Under the pieces are notes generated by a model. It was not told where the DNA came from, made no database searches, and saw nothing but the letters and a program-made list of their open reading frames with translations. Of a stretch of 64,000 nucleotides of DNA, positions 28,698 to 37,462 are shown piece after piece (positions within the stretch are counted from its first letter, which is position 1; each line of letters opens with the position of its first letter). The translations under genes were made by a program, and so were the position numbers. This DNA comes from Aurantiochytrium sp. KH105 (lineage: Eukaryota > Sar > Bigyra > Thraustochytrida > Thraustochytriidae), in the NCBI GenBank assembly GCA_003116975.1, contig BGKB01000198.1:49021-113020 (forward strand). The letters are read 5' to 3'.

Positions 28698-29437
28698 CGG
28701 GCAACGCTCTGGGTCCAGAGGAGGACTTTGTCGACAATGGCAAGCGGCAAGGCGGCAGCAGCACGAGCAGCACGGGTGGGGGTCCGGCCACGGACGATGC
28801 CGAGGCTCCGGAATTGTGCTCGCGGTCTTCGAGCTCGAGCCCGGATCCGACTGCGATGCAGCAGTCGGTAGTGCGCACCGGCAAGGACATTTGGGACATT
28901 TCCGATACGCCCTGCAAGTGCCGGCGGTCAAAGTGCCTCAAGCTATACTGCACGTGTTTTGCGAGCGAGATGCACTGCGGCTCAAACTGTCAATGCATGG
29001 AGTGCTGCAATCAAAAGGACAATGTCATGTGGCTCAAGGCAGCACAGTTGGCTGTGGAGAAGAAGCTTTCCTCGGATCCCCCGCGTCAGTGTCGCTGCCG
29101 CAACTCGCAGTGTTTGAAAAAGTATTGCGACTGCTTTCGCGCAGGCGTAAAGTGTGGTCCGATGTGCAAGTGCTGCGACTGTCAGAACACCACGGCTCCT
29201 GCCACGAATCAGGCTCACGGCGTGCGGGATCGCGTCGACACGTCATCGCTCGAGTCGGCCTGCACAGAAGACTCGAATAGCCGCGAGGCGCTCGAGATTT
29301 TCCGTCAGGATCAGGAAATGCAGCAGCGGCAGCAGGAGCAGGATCACCACCAGCAGCAGCAGCAGGAAAAGGGGGCACCCCAAAAGATGGACGGGGGCGA
29401 TCGGGTGGCTGAGGACCGATCCGTGGCGGCCATGTAA
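28658..29437 (+). CDS. Tesmin/TSO1/LIN54-type CXC domain; C-terminal part of the MYB-CXC fusion
   Basis: Open in this frame from just after the A10 run with no good independent start (an ATG at 28856, TAMQQSVVRT, lies just before the domain). Two CXC modules are seen: PCKCRRSKCLKLYCTCFAS and CRCRNSQCLKKYCDCFRAG, each with the nine-cysteine zinc pattern and the Tyr of LK-x-YC that contacts DNA in LIN54. The linker is short (about 25 residues) and lacks the usual RNPxAFxPK phrase. Family members bind CHR elements (TTYRAA) in cell-cycle promoters. A Gln-rich tail (QQRQQEQDHHQQQQQE) ends the protein. No start, promoter or poly-A signal is needed between this and the MYB part, which supports one gene. 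Confidence 0.8.
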   Translation, partial: LGGLDPDSEAARVAGNALGPEEDFVDNGKRQGGSSTSSTGGGPATDDAEAPELCSRSSSSSPDPTAMQQSVVRTGKDIWDISDTPCKCRRSKCLKLYCTCFASEMHCGSNCQCMECCNQKDNVMWLKAAQLAVEKKLSSDPPRQCRCRNSQCLKKYCDCFRAGVKCGPMCKCCDCQNTTAPATNQAHGVRDRVDTSSLESACTEDSNSREALEIFRQDQEMQQRQQEQDHHQQQQQEKGAPQKMDGGDRVAEDRSVAAM

Positions 29438-30232
29438 GGAATAGCACCGGCCGGCCGGCCCGCCGGCTCGCCGGCCAGCCATCCAGCCATCCAGATTGGG
29501 CTGCGAGAAATACGCACGCCTGATCGATCGATCTATCATGAAAACCACCAAGACGACGCAACCACTCTGCACCTGAGTGAACCAGCGTGGACGTGCGCAG
29601 ACTCTTTTCGTCTTGAAGGACGAAATACCTGACCGGGACAGGATATATATTCTTACATATAAAGACTTGTCCCGTTCCTACCTACGGCAATTGACTGACT
29701 GACTGACCTCAACCGAAAGGGAGCAATTTCCTCTTCTCCACCCATTGCGCATCCGATATGTGCCGACGACAACGAAACGTTAGCTGCAGCAGCAATAACG
29801 TCATCCTCAGAGGAATTTATCGTATCGCATCACATCACATCACATCACATTTCAAAATATCACATTGCATCAATAATTTTTCCCATCGTTGACTGCGTCG
29901 TTTCTTCCTTCCATTCATCCATCGCTGCTTCGATACTGCGCATAAAACGCTAGTTTACATCTTGTGGCAGTTGGAATGCATTGCAAGAAGCGCATTCGTT
30001 GCTCGCGAACCGCACTCGCTTCGTCTTCGAAATCCTATATGACACCTTTCGTTGACCAGCTCGGAGAATGCAGAAAGAAACTGGCGACGCTTCTCATTTC
30101 GCTGCGGAAAAAGAAACATCAAAAAGAAGAAAAAAAAAAAAAAGGAAAAAAAAAGAGGATGTACACAGAGATCTACGGACCACAGACTAAAAGCTAACAC
30201 GCACAGGAGAGACAAGACGATTGACGCATTCT
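29438..30232. other. Intergenic region between convergent genes
   Basis: Holds CCGG-rich repeats just after the CXC stop (GGCCGGCCGGCCC near 29449-29463), a GACT repeat near 29693-29705, a CATCA/CACAT pentamer repeat near 29828-29851 and an A-rich tract at 30118-30155. I see no gene; 3' UTRs of the two convergent genes probably fill part of it. Confidence 0.4.
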
Positions 30233-31036
30233 CTACCAAGTCTGCCATGGAGCAGGCTCTTGAACGTTAATAAGAAGAAATTGCTTGCCAGTTTGACGCG
30301 TCTGCTTGGCGTAAAAGAAGGCCTTGGGTCCTTTGGCGCCGACCTCTGGTCCTTGCTCTGCCGTACATTTCAGCACCTGGGCTCTTACCTCGGCAAAGCC
30401 CGGCATATCCGGGTGAAGAAAGGTCTGCTTGCGACGGTCCTTATCATACAAGAGCATGGGCGAGTCTTCTGGTGCGCCAATGGCAACCTGGACCTTGCAA
30501 ATCATTGCCCCAGGAACAGCGGCTGTGGCACTCGGGTCGTCCCGCTTGGCCACATCGCGTCTCATTTTGATGACAGCTTGGTGCATCTTGGTGCCGGAGC
30601 GGTCGCCTGGGACGCCCAGTTCCACGGGAAGCCAGCGTCCCCCTTCCGGCTCAGTTCCTTGATTCTCGTTCTGTGCCTGGGCCTCCGGGGGCAATTTAGC
30701 ATGCACGTGCGGCTTTGACGCGTCGCCGACAGTGTACATCTGGATGACACCAGCCTTGCGATTATCCTCTTCGAGCTGGCTGCTGAGCAAGCCGTGCTTT
30801 TTCATGATTTTGCGTAGTTTTTGCTGGTTGAGTTTTTCGTAGACGCCGCCAAGAGCTTGGATTTCTCTATGAATTCGCGCGGTTCCATACTCGGGATGCT
30901 GGAACTTGAGACCCTTGATGTGCACCAAGAGCTCCTCCATGTCGAGGCCACCTTCTGAGCTCGCCGCGGTTTCCTCCTTGGTGCTCTCTGTCGCCGCGGG
31001 CTTTGTATCTTCCTGACCACTTGTAGCCTCCGCCAT
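30233..31036 (-). CDS. Unknown protein with integrase-type helix-turn-helix-like segment
   Basis: 267 residues, complete from ATG (CCGCCATC context on the plus strand) to stop. After an acidic Thr/Ser/Glu-rich start, residues about 48-85 read HPEYGTARIHREIQALGG then KLRKIMKKHGLLSS. This resembles the HTH_21 helix pair found before the catalytic core of IS3-type transposases and retroviral-like integrases (YGxxRIHxEI...LxRxMKxxGL). No DDE catalytic core is present. Residues 85-267 are mixed, with a region rich in Pro/Glu and a C-terminal piece (MLLYDKDRRKQTFLHPDMPG; AFFYAKQTR) that I do not recognise. It may be a host protein that merely shares a helix pattern. Divergent from eS19, sharing a 1.26-kb upstream region. 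Confidence 0.6.
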   Translation of the reverse strand: MAEATSGQEDTKPAATESTKEETAASSEGGLDMEELLVHIKGLKFQHPEYGTARIHREIQALGGVYEKLNQQKLRKIMKKHGLLSSQLEEDNRKAGVIQMYTVGDASKPHVHAKLPPEAQAQNENQGTEPEGGRWLPVELGVPGDRSGTKMHQAVIKMRRDVAKRDDPSATAAVPGAMICKVQVAIGAPEDSPMLLYDKDRRKQTFLHPDMPGFAEVRAQVLKCTAEQGPEVGAKGPKAFFYAKQTRQTGKQFLLINVQEPAPWQTW

Positions 31037-32298
31037 CTTTCTTTTCTCCGCTCTTCTCCCTCAGTCAGCAGAGTAGGATGGACTTGGGCCGTGTGCGGGC
31101 CGTCGAAGCGCTCAAACCCGAGCTCTGCTGTGTTCTGCTCGGCTCCCTCCGGCCGGCGCCGCTTCGCTGATCTAGCGCGTGTATTCGCCGTTTGGACCGG
31201 GATCCCCTGCTTCTATTTTGCTTGCTTGCCTGCCTGCCTGCTTGCTTGCTTTCACTTGCTTTTCGTTGCTTTTGCCGCCTTTTGCATGTCTAGTAGCTTT
31301 TCACTTTGCCCTGCCTTGGTTGCTTGCTTTCTTGCTTTCCCTGGCCTAATTTAGTTCGCTTTGCTTTACTCGCTTCCCGCTCACAAGAGCTCCCTCCTTC
31401 CAGCGTCTGCGTCCTGCTTTCACGCAAACCCAAGCCAGGCTCGGCGCCCGCCCCCGCAACCGCAGTCACCACGTCATCACCACCAACCACCCCATCCCTC
31501 CCCCCGCGCACACCCCAGCGCACACCCCGTCCCCGCGCACCCCGTCCCCGCCGCCAGCTGGAGTGGCCCAGAAAGCGCGCGGCCGCGGCGCCGCGCGCAA
31601 CCCTACCCTAGTTTAGCGGCCCAAGGCGGGTGGCGCCTCAAGGGCGCTCGCGCTCTGTGCGTCTGTATGTATGTATGTACGTAGGTGGGTATCTATGGGT
31701 GTTTGTAGGCGCGGAACAAGGGGCGGGAGAGAGGGCGCGGAAGGCGGGCGGCAGCAGAACAGCTCCCCGCCAGCCCCAGTCGAGTGCAGGTACGTGGCGG
31801 AGCGCGGCGAGCGCGGCGGAGACGCGCGCGCGGGCGCGGGCAGGAGGAGGACGGCGCAGGCCGCGAGCAAGAGCGCGAGCGAGAGCGAGAGCGGCGGCGG
31901 GTTTTTCCTGCAGCGAGGATGGAGGGAGGGATGGCGAGGATGATGGCCAGCGAGCGCAGCCAGCCAGTCAGCCGAGCGGCGAGAGACGGCTTGCGAGCGG
32001 GCAAGCGCGCGGGAGGAGGAGGGGCAGCGGCAGCGGAGAAGGCGAAGGCGAAGGCGGAGAGGATCGCGCGCGCGTGCGGAAAATGCGCGGGGAGGAGATC
32101 CGGGTCTTGTTGCTTTTTCAGACAAGAAAAGAAGCAAGGGGAGACCTTTGCTTTGCTTCGCTCTTGCTCTTGCTTCTGAAGTCCTCGAGCAATGGATCGC
32201 GGGAAGGAGGAAAGGATTACTGTGAAAGACAAAGACGCGATGGACAAAAGAGACTAACAGCGAGATGTTTTTTACGCACAGTAGCTCTTGTGGAAACC
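31037..32298. promoter_or_regulatory. Divergent promoter region and untranslated leader of the eS19 gene
   Basis: Contains tandem TTGCTTGCC/TGCC repeats at about 31218-31255, a C-rich CACCCC stretch near 31480-31560, TATG/TACG repeats near 31664-31685 and GAGCGAGAGCG repeats near 31870-31890 (the last in the intron). The eS19 leader exon presumably starts between about 31600 and 31789. Confidence 0.4.
31790..32281 (+). other. Probable 5'-UTR intron of the eS19 gene
   Basis: Donor CAG|GTACGT at 31790, branch-like CTAAC at 32254-32258 and acceptor TTTTTTACGCACAG ending at 32281, 17 bp before the start codon. Size 492 bp. Leader introns are common in ribosomal protein genes. The frame upstream of the eS19 ATG is open but low complexity and should not be taken as protein. 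Other donors in the leader cannot be excluded. Confidence 0.55.
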
Positions 32299-32835
32299 AT
32301 GACGGAGCCCTCCGGTACCACCGTGAAGGATGTGCCTGCCCAGGCCTTTATTGAGAAGTATGCCCAGCACCTGAAGCGCCAGGGCAAGATGGAGATCCCC
32401 AAGTGGGTCGACGTCGTCAAGACCGGCACCCAGAAGGAGCTCGCTCCCTACAGCCCGGACTGGTACTACATCCGCGCGGCCTCTATCGCCCGCCGGATCT
32501 ACATGCGCCCCCACGCCGGTGTCGGTGCTCTCTGCAAATGGTACGGTAGCCGCGAGCGCCGCGGTGTCAAGACCGAGCACTACCACAAGGCTGCCAGCGG
32601 CCTCATCCGCCACATCCTTATCCAGCTGGAGCTCATCAAGGTGCTCGAGAAGGACGGCAAGGGCCGCATCATCTCCCGCATTGGCCAGCAGGATCTTGAT
32701 CGCATTGCCGGCCAGTTGAAAGAAGAGGAGGTCGAGGAGGACGAGGATGAGGACGACGACGAGGACGACGACGATGACGACGACGAGTCGGAGGAGGAGT
32801 CGGAGGAGGAGTCCTCTGATGAGGACAGCGACTAA
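32299..32835 (+). CDS. RPS19: 40S ribosomal protein eS19
   Basis: 178 residues. Residues 1-142 match eS19 closely: TVKDVPAQAFIEKYAQHLKR, WYYIRAASIARRIYMRP, GVGALCKWYGSRERRGVK and GRIISRIGQQDLDRIAG. The protein sits in the head of the small subunit and is needed for 3' maturation of 18S rRNA. The usual length is 143-150, so the last 35 residues are an addition: almost all Asp and Glu, ending in SEEESEEESSDEDSD. Codon use is strongly biased to C-ending codons, as expected for a highly expressed gene. The start is set by homology and by the AACCATGA context just after the leader intron acceptor. Confidence 0.97.
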   Translation: MTEPSGTTVKDVPAQAFIEKYAQHLKRQGKMEIPKWVDVVKTGTQKELAPYSPDWYYIRAASIARRIYMRPHAGVGALCKWYGSRERRGVKTEHYHKAASGLIRHILIQLELIKVLEKDGKGRIISRIGQQDLDRIAGQLKEEEVEEDEDEDDDEDDDDDDDESEEESEEESSDEDSD

Positions 32836-33319
32836 TTTCCTGATTTGCATTCAATAACAACTGAGCCAATCGGTTTGTGTCGCCCATTTTTTGCTTGTCT
32901 TTTTTCCTCTAGTGTCTCTTAGTTATGGTGTGCAGGTGCTTGATCCAATTGCTCCTGCTCTGCCGCTTGATCTTGGCCAATTTCGTGCTTGTTCCTCCTC
33001 CTTTGCATTTGCCTCTCTGCTTTCTCTAGACGCAACTTACCTAATTGTTATCGTGTAGGTAGGCCTAGTAGTAGTATAGCAGTAGTAGAGATGGCCGGTG
33101 TCATGGTGACACAGCCTAACGCGCGGACGAACCTTGCTGAAGCAGACGCGGAATTGCCAGCGCTTCCGCACGCGCACGCGCATGCGCACGCGCACGCGCG
33201 CTGCCCGCTCACGTGCTTGCCCGCCTGCCGCGAGCCGCGAGCCGCTCTTCACTTACTCGCGTAAGTAAGCGCCCAGCGAGGGAAAGCAACACAAAAAGGT
33301 CGGGGTGCCGGACTCCACC
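32836..33319. promoter_or_regulatory. Intergenic region eS19 / UBL membrane protein
   Basis: 3' flank of eS19 followed by the promoter of the next plus-strand gene. TTTTTTCCTCTAG-like pyrimidine stretches occur near 32898-32912. A run of alternating purine-pyrimidine (GCACGCGCACGCGCATGCGC) at about 33167-33200 could adopt Z-DNA. No gene seen. Confidence 0.4.
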
Positions 33320-34234
33320 ATGGCGGTCGACGACGACGACACCGGCACCGCTGAGGCTCGGGCGGCTGCCGCGGCGGCGGCACCAGCGATCACGACCAAG
33401 ATCGTGGTCAAGACACTCGACAAGACGCTCGATGTACAAGTGTCTCCGACCACCACGGTCGCAGACTTGCGTCGAGTGCTTGTGCGCGGGGAATTGCGTG
33501 AAGCCGCTCGCGATCGCCGCGTACGCTTCATCCGGCTCGGCTTTGTCATGGAGGACGATACCGTACTAGCCACAAGCGTACCGCAGGAAGGCGTCGTGCA
33601 CTGTGTGATTTCAGAAAATACCGGTCTCGAAGGCCAGGGAAATAATCCTGAAGGCCAAACTGTGCCTCTCGACATGGAGGCTCTCTTTGACGAAGATCGT
33701 CGCATCGCGGAGATCCTCGAGCGCGGAGGTGCTATCGACATCGACGACGCAGGTAATGTAAATACAACAGAATTTCGTCACGGTTTCCTAGGCGGCGCCC
33801 TCGCGGGAAGTCTGCCGGACACTCTCCGTCAGGATCGCCGTCGCCGCTCTCGCCGACGCCGTGCAGCAACACAGGACCAGCAGTCCGAGCAAGAGGGGGG
33901 CTGGGTGTCCGGTTTTCTCGTCGCCTTCTCCTTTGGCTTCATTTTTGGCTTTTTTACGCTACTCTTCGTCAACAGGCTTAACCGGAGCCAATATGTTGGC
34001 CTCATGCTCGGCATTACGCTTAATTTTATTGTTTCGGCCGCGGGCCAGACACCTACAGAGGGTCAACAAGGCTCCCAACGTGGGTCTTTACGGGGAAGTA
34101 TCAGGGAAATAACAGTGCTCGATCGTTTTGGTCAAGAACACGTCTTCAACAGTGAGCTCGAGGAGATTTCCGGGCCCGCCGTCAACGTCGCAGCTGGTCA
34201 AGACCTCGAGGCACTCGACGATCCAACGAAATGA
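33320..34234 (+). CDS. Ubiquitin-like domain membrane protein (Dsc3/TMUB-like)
   Basis: 304 residues. An N-terminal ubiquitin-like fold (about 27-105: ITTKIVVKTLDKTLDVQV, TTTVADLRRVL, RFIRLGFVMEDDTVL, VVHCVISE) is followed by an acidic linker, an Arg-rich patch (RRRRSRRRRAA) and two hydrophobic helices (WVSGFLVAFSFGFIFGFF about 190-210; YVGLMLGITLNFIVSAAG about 222-240). The C-terminal tail is soluble. This order is that of fungal Dsc3 and animal TMUB1/2, subunits of ER/Golgi membrane ubiquitin ligase complexes. Which of these it equals cannot be decided by eye. The start is ATG in a perfect CCACCATGG context; the frame is open 15 bp further with no ATG. Confidence 0.72.
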   Translation: MAVDDDDTGTAEARAAAAAAAPAITTKIVVKTLDKTLDVQVSPTTTVADLRRVLVRGELREAARDRRVRFIRLGFVMEDDTVLATSVPQEGVVHCVISENTGLEGQGNNPEGQTVPLDMEALFDEDRRIAEILERGGAIDIDDAGNVNTTEFRHGFLGGALAGSLPDTLRQDRRRRSRRRRAATQDQQSEQEGGWVSGFLVAFSFGFIFGFFTLLFVNRLNRSQYVGLMLGITLNFIVSAAGQTPTEGQQGSQRGSLRGSIREITVLDRFGQEHVFNSELEEISGPAVNVAAGQDLEALDDPTK

Positions 34235-34912
34235 TGTGGTTCTGCACCCTGAAATATGAAACAAGGCGCTACTGTGTTGCGCGAAAGAAGAGGAAGATGA
34301 AAAAGAAAGAGAAGAAGAAAGAGTATCAAACCCACATGGCCTGGCCTGGCCCGGCCGGCACCTCGAACAGGTTACGTACAGTTGTTTGCTTCTTATTGTT
34401 CATTTTTTTTTCAAAGGAAGAGAGAGAGAGACTCTCTCTCTCTCACACTGAGGCACCTTAGAAGGTTGCGCCCTTCATCATCGGCTCGGCTCGGCTCGGC
34501 TCAGTGCTGCAGACTTTACAAATCTTTTTCTAACGACGCTTCGCGAGCGGGTCTCCGACTGCGTGGCGCTGATCTGTACAGCAAAAACATGTGATTATTT
34601 AGGTCTGGGCTTTGTTGTCTACCCGCTCGCGTGGCGCCGATCTGTAAAGCAAAAATACGTAAATATTTTGTTTTTCCGCTCGCGTTGCGCCGATCTATAA
34701 AGCAAATAGGCCCCATCGCCTTGCTGTTCACAGTCAATCAATCCACTTTCCACCATCTTGTTGAGTGAAGCCAGTATGCCTTGCTATGTTGTGCCATTGC
34801 TGAAAAAGAAACAAAACAAAGACCAAACAACATCGAAAAGGGATTCTATTCACGAAAGGCGCATCGCAGCGTCTTGGAGCACGCGCTCGAAAATGCCGCT
34901 CTGGGCACAAAT
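34235..34912. other. Intergenic region between convergent genes
   Basis: A perfect GA/TC hairpin lies at about 34420-34444 (AGAGAGAGAGACTCTCTCTC). A GGCTC pentamer run is near 34482-34501. Three copies of a 35-45-bp element follow and are listed separately. Both neighbouring genes end here, so these are probably 3' flanks. Confidence 0.45.
34550..34711. repeat. Three degenerate copies of a CGCGTnGCGCCGATCTGTAAAGCAAA element
   Basis: The core GCGCnGATCTnTAnAGCAAA occurs at about 34566-34587, 34634-34655 and 34687-34707, with flanking CCGCTCGCGT conserved in copies 2 and 3 and an AT-rich tail (ACATGTGATTATTT, ATACGTAAATATTTT) after copies 1 and 2. Spacing is 68 and 53 bp, so it is not a strict tandem array. 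Function unknown. Confidence 0.65.
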
Positions 34913-37462
34913 CTAGTTCCAGTCCGAGACATCGATGCCAAAAGTTTCTGCCAAGGCCAAATTGTAGGTCGCATAAAAGCTCTGCAGCTCAGCGCGCGTC
35001 TCAACCGTAATGTCGAGCGGCGCATCCTTTCCCTTTTGGTTCGAAGGAGCTGAATTGTAAACCTTTCCAACTGTCTGTTCGATGTCAATCTGACTCGGAT
35101 CGAGATCGATAAACTCGAGCACCTTTTTAAGGACCGGGCCTGGGTTTGCAAACATGTCTTCGCTCTTGATCACCAGAAACTGCTCCCTTGGAAAGTATTG
35201 CAGCCATCGTCGGAGGTGAACAATGTACATGCCTGACCACACGGAATTACCAATGTCATGCTTGTATAGGCAAGGGACCTTGTCCTTCTTGAACCAGTCG
35301 GCATCGCTCGGGATCTGCTTCTGCATACTGTGAAGGTCGCGAACTGCATATTGCTCCACGGTCATCGGGAACCTCTTCGGATAAAGACGCTTGCGCATTT
35401 TATGATTCGAGATGAGTCGCTCGATGGGGTCGCGAACCAAGTACACGAAGCGCATGCGCGGGTGGACGCCGCACGCAGAAGCGACGAAACGCGGGACAAG
35501 GCAGCTCGGACCGTTCCCCACGGAGCTTTCACCCGTCAGTGCATCACCATTCATGATATCCACGAGCCCGTGCTCGATGTCTTTGCCACCCGACGCAGTT
35601 GCTTTGGACTGGAAGCGGTTGAGACTCATAACCATTGCTTTGTTGTACGATTGGCGCACGCTCTGCGGCTCTGTGAGCTTGGACAGCTTCAGCTTCTCGA
35701 GAAACAAGAGTTCGCCATCGGAGGGGCCGCCTTTAAGATTCACGCCGTAGAAGCGAGGATGCGCGCTGAGGTACGAAAATAAAGAAGTCGTGCCACCCTT
35801 GCGGGTTCCCAAGACCAGAACAGATGCAAGACATGTGTCAAAGTTCCGCGCCTTTTCCAACACATTCCCGTCTTTCACGTCCACTGGCGGCTTGGGTTCA
35901 TCGATGTGAGATTTGCGCTCCTGCAGGTCCTCGCGCCAGCAACCTTGCTTGGCAAGGCACAGGTCGGGAACATCAGCAGCCGTGCTCGCGTTCGCAGCGG
36001 CAGACGCCGCCGCAGCCGCCGTGCTTTTGGGAAAGTAGGAGAGAAGACCTTGCTTGAGTTGTTCAAAGGATGTCGGCGTTGTCTGACCAGGAGTGTGTGT
36101 CCAACAGACCTTTTCAGCGTCGCAGCTGAACTTGAAAGGAATGTACGCCGGATCATGGATAGCCCCCCGCATTTTTGAACCGCGGCGAAGCAGCAAGTCC
36201 AGAGCAAAAGCGTAGAGGTTCACGTCCATCGCGTTGTGCGCCTCGAGTACTTCGCGAGCATGCGCACTAAGTGTGTCGATGCGCTCGTTCGGATTGCTAG
36301 CAGCTACGTAATGCTGGACATCCGCGTGAAGTGCAAAGGACAAAAGCTGCAAAGACACGGTCCATTTCTCGTAAATTCCGAACCAGGCCATCTTCGCAAG
36401 GCGCTGTTTCGCAAGCGTCAGCTGCGCGTCCGGGTCGTCGCCGACCTCGGGAGCAAGCATCCTGGTAAAGACGTTAAAGGAGGACGAGCACGCGTTCCGC
36501 TCCCCCTCGTCCAGGTTGGCCCAGTCTTCGACCGTGGTTCCCTCCTGCTCCATCAAGAGGGCCGCTGCCGACCCAGGTGCGCAATCAAAGAGAGCGTTGC
36601 CGACCCCTGCGCTACCGTCGAGAAGACGCCCACTCGTCGGGGACGTCTGACTCGCACTAACGAGGTTGAATGCGGAAACGAGGCGGGTCACCGGGTCACG
36701 AAGCAAAAAGCTCCACCTCACGCAAGTCTTGGGTTTGGTGCTTTCGCACGAGCTTGCAATTCCATCGGCCCCAGGTGCACATCCGAGTTCACTAGCAATC
36801 GAGGTGTAGGTCCGCTGCTGCGCGAGAATTGCAAAGGTGTGCTTTGCTGATCGTTGCGCAGTGGACACCTCGACATACCTAGGGTCGTTCACCAGATCAT
36901 CCAAGTCACCAAAGCTTGCTTCAAAGGTGTTCTCACCGGAGTTGACGACCTCTGGGTAAATGAAGATGATCTTAGACCCAGCAGGACAGCGGTTGTTCTT
37001 GATTATGTCCACATCTACATCCGCATCGGCATCGGCACCGGCATCGGCGTCGGCATAAGCGTCTTGCGATGCGTCGTCGTCACCGTCGGGACCACCGTCG
37101 TGCACGGAGTAGTCGTCCGCGCCGCTGTCCGAGCTCCCGCCCGAAGTATCGCCGCGAATGATGAGTGTCAGGTCATGGGAGCTCTGCAGCGACCCAGACG
37201 CCTGTGCAGCCGGCAAGCCCTTGGTGGGCGCGCTCTCGCCAGAGCCAATGTGCGCGAGCCCGACGAGGAAGAGCACGCCCGCCAGCACGGCGGTCACCTT
37301 GAGCGCCCGCCGGAACCACTCCCGCTGCAGGTCTTCCCTCTCGGCCTGGTTCTGCTGCACGCTCCCGCCCAGCTGCGCGCTCACCAGCCCGCGCGTCTCC
37401 TCCTCGCCGTCGTCGTGCTCGTCGAGCACATCATCGTCGGCTCTCTCGCGCCGCCGCGCCAT
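34913..37462 (-). CDS. Golgi-type two-domain sulfotransferase, copy A
   Basis: 849 residues, type II membrane topology: a short cytosolic N-terminus, one membrane helix at about 50-72 (LKVTAVLAGVLFLVGLAHIG) and a lumenal remainder. An acidic Asp/Ala/Tyr stalk precedes the first catalytic-like module (about 157-430), with FIYPEVVNSGENTF in place of a PAPS 5' loop and LRDPVTRLVSAF as 3' loop, like Sulfotransfer_2 (heparan 2-O/6-O type). The second module (about 545-849) has the full PAPS loop LGTRKGGTTSLFSYLSAHP and YLVRDPIERLISNHKM, like Sulfotransfer_1 (3-OST/NDST type). The first loop lacks the conserved Lys and may be inactive. Likely role: sulfation of secreted or cell-wall polysaccharide with PAPS. 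The first ATG of the frame is at 37684; 37462 is preferred because the extra 74 residues are Arg/Ala-rich. Confidence 0.8.
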   Translation of the reverse strand: MARRRERADDDVLDEHDDGEEETRGLVSAQLGGSVQQNQAEREDLQREWFRRALKVTAVLAGVLFLVGLAHIGSGESAPTKGLPAAQASGSLQSSHDLTLIIRGDTSGGSSDSGADDYSVHDGGPDGDDDASQDAYADADAGADADADVDVDIIKNNRCPAGSKIIFIYPEVVNSGENTFEASFGDLDDLVNDPRYVEVSTAQRSAKHTFAILAQQRTYTSIASELGCAPGADGIASSCESTKPKTCVRWSFLLRDPVTRLVSAFNLVSASQTSPTSGRLLDGSAGVGNALFDCAPGSAAALLMEQEGTTVEDWANLDEGERNACSSSFNVFTRMLAPEVGDDPDAQLTLAKQRLAKMAWFGIYEKWTVSLQLLSFALHADVQHYVAASNPNERIDTLSAHAREVLEAHNAMDVNLYAFALDLLLRRGSKMRGAIHDPAYIPFKFSCDAEKVCWTHTPGQTTPTSFEQLKQGLLSYFPKSTAAAAASAAANASTAADVPDLCLAKQGCWREDLQERKSHIDEPKPPVDVKDGNVLEKARNFDTCLASVLVLGTRKGGTTSLFSYLSAHPRFYGVNLKGGPSDGELLFLEKLKLSKLTEPQSVRQSYNKAMVMSLNRFQSKATASGGKDIEHGLVDIMNGDALTGESSVGNGPSCLVPRFVASACGVHPRMRFVYLVRDPIERLISNHKMRKRLYPKRFPMTVEQYAVRDLHSMQKQIPSDADWFKKDKVPCLYKHDIGNSVWSGMYIVHLRRWLQYFPREQFLVIKSEDMFANPGPVLKKVLEFIDLDPSQIDIEQTVGKVYNSAPSNQKGKDAPLDITVETRAELQSFYATYNLALAETFGIDVSDWN

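Noticed and set aside
31630-32298. In-frame 223-residue extension upstream of eS19
   Set aside because: Gly/Arg/Ala low complexity, spans a good intron and has no place in the eS19 family.
34550-34711. tRNA-derived SINE or tRNA gene
   Set aside because: The repeats lack A and B box pairs and cannot be folded by eye into a cloverleaf.
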